Shown: in pieces, positions 1 through 7,800 of the stretch | How the letters are laid out: each line of letters opens with the position of its first letter | How positions within the stretch are numbered: position 1 is the first letter of the stretch | Source: Leptolyngbyaceae cyanobacterium C42_A2020_001 | Lineage (GTDB): Bacteria > Cyanobacteriota > Cyanobacteriia > Leptolyngbyales > Leptolyngbyaceae | Reading direction: 5' to 3' | Assembly: GCA_015272515.1 (NCBI GenBank) | Contig: JACYLN010000036.1 | Location: 1 to 64,000 of the forward strand | Length of the DNA stretch: 64,000 nucleotides | The notes under the pieces: model-generated | Seen by the model: the letters and a program-made list of their open reading frames with translations, nothing else | What the model was told of the DNA's origin: nothing | Databases searched by the model: none | Position numbers and translations under genes: made by a program

Positions 1-19
1 CTTGCTCTTTTTTGATTCT

Positions 20-48
20 GATACCCCGTCCGCTTGCGGCGGGGTAGT
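20..48. terminator. GC-rich hairpin, probable terminator of an upstream gene
   Basis: TACCCCG and CGGGGTA flank an inner CCGC/GCGG pairing with a very short loop, followed by a moderately T-rich stretch. It probably ends a gene lying left of the window, which cannot be seen. Confidence 0.5.
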
Positions 49-330
49 TCATTGAATTTTTAAATTTGCATTCACTCTCCTGCTGTTAAGCCTGCTTTAC
101 ATTTTTGGTGCCCAATGAGCGATATTCTGAGGAATACGAAACGTGTGATCGGGTGAACAATGCTGTGACCAATAGCGAACATGGGATTCAGGCAGGAAAA
201 TTTGAGTGGTTTTACCGGCAAGCAAAGCCTGTGGGGGAGCCGCGAGCAGTGGTGGTGTTGCTGCATGGGCTGGTATGTCAGAGCTATGGCTGGCGGAATG
301 TGTTGCCGGCGCTGGCGCAACATGGTTTCT

Positions 331-339
331 GGGCGATCG
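331..339. repeat. target site duplication, left copy
   Basis: GGGCGATCG lies directly left of the element and is repeated exactly at 1182-1190. Nine bases is a normal duplication length for the IS1 family. The restored site contains the HIP1 octamer GCGATCGC. Confidence 0.9.
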
Positions 340-361
340 GGTAATGGACTAGACCTGTGGA
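340..361 (+). repeat. IS left terminal inverted repeat
   Basis: This 22-bp end pairs with 1160-1181, with a single mismatch at position 5. Confidence 0.92.
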
Positions 362-403
362 AGTGAGAGAAACTAAAAAGGTCGTTTGCCTAAAGTTTCT
401 GCC

Positions 404-691
404 ATGGTACTTGAACCAGTTCTTTGCCCAAGTTGTGGAAGTAGCGATGTCGTCAAGCATGGACAATCGAGTGAGGGAAAGCAACGCTACAAATGTCGCA
501 ATTCCGAGTGCTCTCGGTGCACGTTTATTCGAACCTATGCCTATCGAGGGTATCTGCCTGAAGTGAAGCAACAGATTGTGGACATGGCAATTAACGGCAG
601 TGGCACTCGTGACACAGCACGAGTCCTCACAATTAGTCGCACTACAGTGACGGAGACATTAAAAAAAAGATCGACACCTGAAAGCAGTTAA
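404..691 (+). CDS. insA: IS1-family InsA-like DNA-binding protein
   Basis: This is the upstream transposition ORF of the IS. It has a CPSC then YKC...C zinc-ribbon-like pattern near the N terminus, followed by a helix-turn-helix-like segment (TRDTARVLTISRTTV). In IS1 this part binds the terminal repeats and represses transposition, and when fused to the downstream frame it gives the active transposase. ATG 404 is preferred over the upstream in-frame TTG 386 because homologues begin at MVLEPV-like sequences. The frame ends shortly after the A8 run at 661-668. Confidence 0.85.
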   Translation: MVLEPVLCPSCGSSDVVKHGQSSEGKQRYKCRNSECSRCTFIRTYAYRGYLPEVKQQIVDMAINGSGTRDTARVLTISRTTVTETLKKRSTPESS

Positions 692-716
692 CCAGAAGCG
701 ACTGGCAGAACTTGAG

Positions 717-1154
717 GTGACTCAAACCATCGTTTGCCTGTGCCAATGGCAGGATTTAGAAGCTGAGGCAGACGAAATGTGGAGTTTTGTAGGTTCCAAA
801 CAACAGCAACGGTGGTTGTGGCACGCGGTTGACCATGCTACAGGCGAAGTGTTAGCGTATGTGCTTTCTCACCACCAAGATAGTGCATTTCTCCAACTCA
901 AAGCGTTGTTAGAACCCTTTGGCATCATGCAGTTCTACACCGATGGTTGGGGAGCTTATGACCGGCATATCGATCCAGCTTTTCACACGGTTGGTAAACG
1001 TTATACTCAGACGATTGAGCGCAAGCATTTAACCTTACGCACTCGAATTAAACGTTTAGCTCGCAAAACGATTTGTTTTTCTAAATCGATCTGGTTGCAT
1101 GACGTTGTCATTGGTTTGTTTATCAACCGCTACGAGTTTGGTTTAGAGGTCTAA
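717..1154 (+). CDS. insB: IS1-family InsB-like DDE transposase ORF
   Basis: The catalytic half of the transposase. Acidic residues sit in DEMWSFV, YTDGWGAY and the ERKHLTLR segment, matching the IS1 DDE pattern, with a conserved RTRIKRLARKT stretch after the Glu. GTG 717 is only a nominal start: the open frame extends left to 663, just after the A8 run, and reads on naturally from InsA if one A is skipped. From the insA frame a +1 (or -2) shift is needed, not the -1 shift of classical IS1. Transcript slippage on A8, or a one-base insertion that inactivated the element, would both explain this. Confidence 0.85.
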   Translation: MTQTIVCLCQWQDLEAEADEMWSFVGSKQQQRWLWHAVDHATGEVLAYVLSHHQDSAFLQLKALLEPFGIMQFYTDGWGAYDRHIDPAFHTVGKRYTQTIERKHLTLRTRIKRLARKTICFSKSIWLHDVVIGLFINRYEFGLEV

Positions 1155-1159
1155 CTAGA

Positions 1160-1181
1160 TCCACAGGTCTAGTCCACTACC
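1160..1181 (-). repeat. IS right terminal inverted repeat
   Basis: Reverse complement of the left end, 21 of 22 bases identical. It ends exactly where the right target duplication begins. Confidence 0.92.
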
Positions 1182-1190
1182 GGGCGATCG
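1182..1190. repeat. target site duplication, right copy
   Basis: GGGCGATCG, identical to 331-339. Confidence 0.9.
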
Positions 1191-1871
1191 CTCCCGATTG
1201 GCTGGGCTCTGGCTTTTCCGAACGACCTGATCGGCGCGATTTTCCTTACACCCCAGAAGCTTACATCACTGCACTCAATGATTTTTTGCAAGCGCTAGAG
1301 CTTGATCACTACTCTCTCGTAGTTCAGGGCTTTTTGGGTACGGTGGGGCTGCAATATGCCCTGCGCCATCCAGAACGCATCGAACGATTGGCGATTTTCA
1401 ATGCTCCCATTACCTCCGCTGCCAAGTTGCCGTGGAAAATGCAGCAGTTGGGCATTCCCCTGGTTGGCGAGATGATTACCCAAGATCCGCTCCTGGTTGA
1501 TCGCACACTGGAAGGCGGAGGTGGTTACCGCGTGGAAGATGCCGACCTGGATGTGTATCGTCGCCCCTTTTTGCAAACCTCCGATTCTGGGCGGGCACTT
1601 TTTGCTACCGTGCAAAATCTTCAGCTCAAGCAAATCACGGCTGAAATTGAAGCCGGATTCCGGGATTGGAAAAAGCCTGTGCTGGTTGCGTGGGGCGATC
1701 GCGACCCCTGGTTACCGATGGCGATCGCCGAATCCTTCACCCAATTGGTTCCTGATGCGGAATTGGTGAAACTGGAAGAAGTGGGACATTACCCGCAGGA
1801 AGACTGGCACGAAAAAGTGAACGATGCCCTGCTCTCCTTTCTGCGTCGCCAACTGTAAGCAGCGGTTGGAA

Positions 1872-4800
1872 TCAGCCAAATAGAAGTGTCATCCACTGCT
1901 GAATCTGCTGCTGCCACGTCCATTCACGGAGAAAATCGGCAGCTACCATGCCGCGATTGCGAGCCTCCTGTCGATGAGTGTAAATGTACTCCAACGTTTC
2001 CACCAGTTCTTCCACATCCGATTCGCCCCAGCCTTCAGTGCCCATTGCCGCAGTCGCTTTAACCGGACGCTGAGCATGGAGCGGAAAACCCAGGTTGTGA
2101 CGAATCAAATCCTGATTTGCCGTATTGTTTGACAACACTGTGGGAATGCCACAAGCCAGACTCGCCGCGATCGCCTGATTGAGTCCTGCTTCACACCGGC
2201 TGGGAAACACCGCTACATCTGCCTCTCGCAACACCTGCCCCAACAACGGATAAGCGATCGCCTCTATCCGCAAAACTGCATCTGGTGACAACTCTGGCAA
2301 CGGTTCAGAACCTGCCCCTGCCAGCAATAGCAACGCATCGGGATGACGAGCCTGGAAGGCTGTGAATGCTGCCAGCAAACTATCGTGTCCTTTGACATGA
2401 CTAATCGCGTTTGAGAAGACGACAAAGCGATCGCCCCAAATGCCTGTCTTCGCACCTGGATAAAACAACGTTGGATCAATGCCCTGCAACGGAATTTGCA
2501 CAGGATTCAGCCCATAGCTTCGCAACACATCCGCACTCCAGCGAGACCCTGTTGCGATCGCCCGAAACTGTTTTGCCCGTTCAATCGCTTCCGCATCCAG
2601 CGTTGTATTTTCCAATGTCACCAGCCCCACTACCTTTTCAGGATTGGGCGACGATAGCGTAACGGGATGCAGGCGATCGTCCAGGATAGTCAGTCCAATT
2701 TCGTCTGTGAGAGAGCCTACCCTTCTTATCTGCTGCAACCGCGATCGCTGCAACGGATTAGCATGGGAATTCTCAGATAACGCTTGCAGCAGAACTGGCT
2801 CAAACCGTTGACTTTGCAGCAACCCTAGCGCCAACTGCGTGCCCACAATGCCCCAATCTGTGAAGTCATCCAGTTGCCAGGTGAGGGTGAGGGATGGGGA
2901 AGTGGGGAGAGGGGGTAGGGAAGATAGGGAGGTAGAAGAGTGAATGGGTGAATGGGTAGAGGGGAGAGGTGGAGGGGTGGAGGGGTGGAGGGGTGAAGGG
3001 GTGAATGGAATCTCCCTCACTCCCCCACTCATCCACTCCCCAACTTCCTCATCTCCTGCCTCCTGCTTTCTTGCCCTAACTTCCTCCCTCAATGTTTCTG
3101 CAACTCGTTCAAACACGCCTGCCCAATCACCGGGGCTAGTTTGACGAAATAACCGCATGGTGGGATACCAGGGGGTATCGTCCCGATCCGCAATCCAGCG
3201 CCAATCAGCCGCGAACATGAGCAGCAACCACACAGGTTTACCCAATGCTCCCGCTAAATGGGCGACGGCAGTATCGACGGTGATGACGAGATCAAGCTGG
3301 GATATGGCGATCGCAGTATCCACAAACGACTGGAGGCGATCGCTCAAATCCTGCACGGGCAAATCTGGATGCGCCTGCAATTGTTTCTCAGCCTCGCCCT
3401 TTTGCAAGCTGTAGAACTCCACATTGGCAACTTCCAGCACTGGACGAAATTGCTCTAATTTACAAGACCGGAAGCGATCGTTGCGATGCCCCGGATTGCC
3501 CGCCCAGACGATACCGACCTTTAGAGGATTGGCGATGGATGATGGGTGATGGGGAGTGGGGAATGGGGAGGGAGAAGAGTGGATGGGTGGATGGGTTTCA
3601 GCGTGAGCAGTTTCGTCGAGAGTCACCGTCGAGACGCTCAGCCGAACGGTGGATGGAATCTCACTTACTCGGCCACTCATCCACTCCCTAACTCCTTCAG
3701 CTCCTGACTCCTGACTCTTCTCCACCAAAATATACGGAATATCAGCCGGAACCGTTTCAACGGTGGTGCCAAAGATGCGGGGCAGACTCATCAATGGCGC
3801 GTGCACATCGAAGTCGGGCAGGGATGAATCTTGAGCAACCAGTTGATCGATCGCAGGCATCAGCGACAACAAGGGGAGCAATGCTGCTTGACATTCCACA
3901 ATCACACGACCACCTTTAGCTTTGACGAATGGCACGTAGCGAATGAATTGCAACGTGTCGCCCATACCCTGCTCGGCGTAGAGCAAAATGGTTTTTCCAG
4001 TTAAGTCAGAGCCATCCCAGGCGGGTTGAGTCAAGGGACGAGGTGCCCAGCCGGGCTGTTGCCAACGCCATTCAATCTCCTGGAATCCTTTAGGAAACTC
4101 GCCTGTAAGCAATAGGGCGTGTCCCAGGTTTTTGTGCGCCAGTGCCATATCTGGCTTGAGGGCGATCGCTTGCTGATAACTGGCGATCGCGGCTTCGATG
4201 TGTCCTGCCCGTCGCAGTGCGTATCCCAGATTATAGTGACCATCGGCAAAATCAGGTTTGAGCGCAACCACCCGCTCAGCATGAGTCACGGCTTCAAACG
4301 GGCGATCCATTTCTAACAGTGCCGTGCTCAGGTTTTGATGCACATCGGGATGATTGGGTTCCAGAGCGATCGCCCGTTGGTAGCTGGCGATCGCCTCCTC
4401 AAACTTGCCCTGTTCTTGCAAAGCACTGCCCAAGTTTTTCCAGCCCTCGGCAAACTGGGGTTGCAATTCCACCAATCGCTGAATGTGCCGTATTGCCTCT
4501 TCAAATCGCTTCATCTGACACAAAATCACACCCAAAATGTGCAGTGCATCCGCATCATCTGGTTGTTGCTCTAACACCTGCCGCAATCGGTTTTCTGCCT
4601 CTCCTAGATTGCCGCTCTGATAGATCTGGAGAGCCGCGTTCAGGAGTTGAGCGCGATCGGTGAAAGTGGGAATGGAGGATGGGGATGATGAGGGAGGTGA
4701 GAATGATGTGGAGGTAGAAGAGTGAATGGGTGGATGGTGCGATGGAATGGCACTCACTCGCCCACTCATCCACTCCCTAACTCCCTTACCTTCTGCCTCC

Positions 4801-7800
4801 TGCCTGCCAATTTTCTCTCTCACTTCGTGCAATACGCTCTCCCAATCGCCAGCAGTGGGTTGGCGGAAAATCTGAAGGGTGGGATACCAGGGGCTATCGT
4901 CTCGGTGTAGCATCCAGCGCCAGTCGGGAGCGAAGGGCAGCAAGAGCCAGGTCGGTTTACCGAGGGCACCTGCGAGATGGGTGACTGCCGTATCGATGCT
5001 GATAACCAGATCAAGCTGCTGAATCAAGGCAGCAGTATCGACAAAATCGGGCATCAAACTCCGCAGATCGTGAATCTGTGGATAGGCTGCTAACAGCGAC
5101 TGGTCGGTGGGTTGAAGATCTTTCTGTAGGCTATAAAACGTGGTGTTGGGTAAGTTTACAAGGGGTAATAAAAGGTCTAAAGGAACGGCACGAGTGCGGT
5201 TGTAAGGGTTTTCGGGGTTTCCTGACCAAACAATCCCAACCTTCAAATTTGAGGGTGAGTTACTTGCTGGTAAGCAAACACTGGAGCGCGGCGGGTGAAT
5301 GTAGGGAACTGTTGCAGGAACCGTTTCAGCCGAGGTGCCAAAGATATAGGGGAGGCTGAGCAGCGGTGCTTGAATGTGGTAGCCGGGGGGAGAGCTGCCG
5401 TAGGGCACAAGCCGTTCCACACCAGGAAGGTTGCTGAATAGGTTCATCAGGGGGGGGTGACACTCCAGAATCACTCGTCCACCCTGCTGTACGACGAGTG
5501 GCACATAGCGCACGAACTGGATGATGTCGCCCATGCCCTGTTCGGCGTGGAGGTAAATTAGTTGTCCGTTCAGGGGCGCGCCATCCCAGCGAGGACCGGG
5601 GAAGTCGCGGAGAGATTTGAAACTGGGAAGATTAACATGCCGTCGCCACTCGTATTCTTCAAACCCGCGCTGAAGATCACCACCCAGTAATAGGGTCAGG
5701 GCTTTGTTCCAGTGGGCTTCGGCAAAGTTGGGGTCGATCGCGGTTGCCTGGTCGTAGTACTGCACAGCGGTTTGCAAGTCGCCCTCATCTCGAAAGATGT
5801 TGCCCCAGTTGTTGTATGCCTTGGCATAGTCGGGTTTGAGCGCGATCGCCTGCTGGTAATATTTCGCGGCTTCGGCAAAGTTGCCCAGTTCTTTGAAGGC
5901 ATTGCCCAAATGGTTTAATGCCTGGGGAAAATTGGGTTTGCGTTCTACTGCCTGTCGATATGCCTCTGCCGCACTGGCAAAATCACCCTTCGCATAGTGC
6001 GCCAAGCCTAAATTATTGTAGGCATCGGGATAGTCGGGGCGGGCTGCGATCGCTTGCTGATAGTGATAAATCGCCTCATCCAGCCGCGATCGCTCCCGCA
6101 GCAGGTTGGCGTAATTATTGTGAGCATCGGGATTATCGGGCTTGAGTGCCAGTGCTTTCTGGTAATAGGGCATGGCTTCATCCAGTTTGCCCTGCTCATG
6201 CAACGCCACTGCCAGGTTGTTGTACGTATCCAGATGATTGTCGTCTGCCTTGAGTGCGTTCTGGTAATGGGCGATCGCCTCATCCAGCTTGCGATCGTGG
6301 TGTGCCATCAAGCCCAGCAAATGCCAGCCATCCGCCGAGTCAGGACTTTGCTGCAAAAACGCTTCACATCCTCGTCGCGCTTCCTCAATTTGTCCTGCCT
6401 GATGCAGTTTGACCACCGCTCGCAGTTCTGTGGGCAGGGTGGTTTTGGGGGGAGAAGATGGGGTGGATGAGGAGGGTGAGGAAGAGGGGGCAGGTGGAGG
6501 AGATGAGGAAGATTTAGAAGAAACCCCTACTTTCTCTCCCTTACCTTCCCAACCTTCCCTATCTCCCTTATCTCGCCGACCCTTCTTCTTCTTCCCTGCC
6601 TGCCTTCTGCCTCCTGCCTTCTGCCTTCTGACTCCTGCCTCCTGACTTTCAACTCCCACCTTTTTCTCTAGCGCTTGCCGTACTTCTGCCAGCACAGGTT
6701 CCCAGTCTCCATAGGTGGATTGCCGAAACAACCGCATGGTGGGATACCAGGGGCTATCACTGCGATCGACCATCCAGCGCCAGTCGGGAGCGAGGGGCAG
6801 CAAGAGCCAGGTGGGTTTGCCGAGAGCACCTGCCAGATGGGTGACTGCCGTGTCGATGCTGATGATTAGGTCAAGTTGGTTGATGATGGCGGCGGTGTCG
6901 GTGAAGTCGTTGAGCTGCGATCGCAAATCCTGAACTTCTGGATGCGCCTGCAACAGCTCTATATCTTCTGGTTTGGGTTCTTTCTGCAAGCTGTAAAGCA
7001 TCACACCGGGAATGGTTGCCAGGGGCAGAAGTTCCGCTAACGGCACTGCACGAGTGCGGTTATAGGGATTTTGCGGATTGCCATCCCAGACAACACCGAT
7101 TTTGAACTGAAGGGTTGGGGAATGGGGGATAGGAGATGGGGCAGGTGAGGAAGAGAGGGAAGGAGGGGTAGGAGAGTAATGGGGTAACAGTATTCTGTTG
7201 GTTGCTACTCCCTGACTCCTTACCTCCTTACCTCCTCCACCTTCCTCACCTTCTGCCTCCTGCCTCCTGCCTTCCGTCGGCTGACGGCTCGACTGAGCGC
7301 TCGCCGAATGTCGCTCTGGGAAGCCTGATTCCTGACTCCCTTTCAACACCAAATAGGGAACTTTCGCCGGAATCGTTTCCAGCGTCGTCCCCAAAATGTA
7401 GGGCAAACTCATCAATGGCGCGTGGGTATCGAAACTGGGAAGAATGGTTTCGCCCAGTGGAATGAGTTGATCGATGTCGGGTAGGGCTTTGAATAAATTA
7501 ATCAACGGAGCGTGGCATTCGACGATGATGCGCCCGCCTTTGGCTTTTACCAGGGGCACATAGCGGATAAATTGCAAAATATCGCCCATGCCCTGTTCGG
7601 CGTAGAGCAAAATCGTTTTGCCATCGAGGGGGGAGCCATCCCAGCGGGGTTGGGAGTAGGAGCGGGAAGGATTTTGTTCAATAAAACGGCTCCACTGAAA
7701 GCGCCATTCGTACCCTTCAAAACCTTGCTTCAAGTTGCCGAGGAGTAGGTGATTTAAAGCGGTGTTCCAGTGGGCTTCGACGAAATCAGGTTTCAGTTCT

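Larger units (their letters stand above)
340..1181 (+). mobile_element. IS1-family insertion sequence, 842 bp
   Basis: The element is bounded by 22-bp terminal inverted repeats (340-361 and 1160-1181) that match at 21 of 22 positions and start GGTAATGG / GGTAGTGG, typical of IS1-family ends. It carries an insA-like zinc-finger/HTH ORF and an insB-like DDE transposase ORF in different frames and is flanked by a perfect 9-bp duplication. The near-identical ends and intact duplication indicate a recent insertion. The two ORFs meet at a run of eight A residues, discussed under insB. Confidence 0.93.
105..1858 (+). pseudogene. alpha/beta hydrolase-fold gene split by an IS1-family element
   Basis: The 5' part (105-339) and the 3' part (1191-1858) are separated by an insertion sequence. 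Removing the element and one copy of its 9-bp target duplication joins base 339 to 1191 in frame and gives a protein of about 300 residues. It shows the oxyanion-region HG (LLHGLV), a DWLGSG motif, an acid-loop GDRDPW and a late catalytic-type His (VGHYPQ). At the nucleophile elbow it reads QGFLG, so the usual Ser/Asp is replaced by Phe. That fits a plant/cyanobacterial hydrolase-like branch in which the elbow is altered, and activity is doubtful even for the intact gene. The start is unclear: a stop lies in frame at 87-89, so translation must begin at TTG 105, GTG 108 or later. The 3' part could give a truncated protein from an internal start, but the core fold would be lost. Confidence 0.85.
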
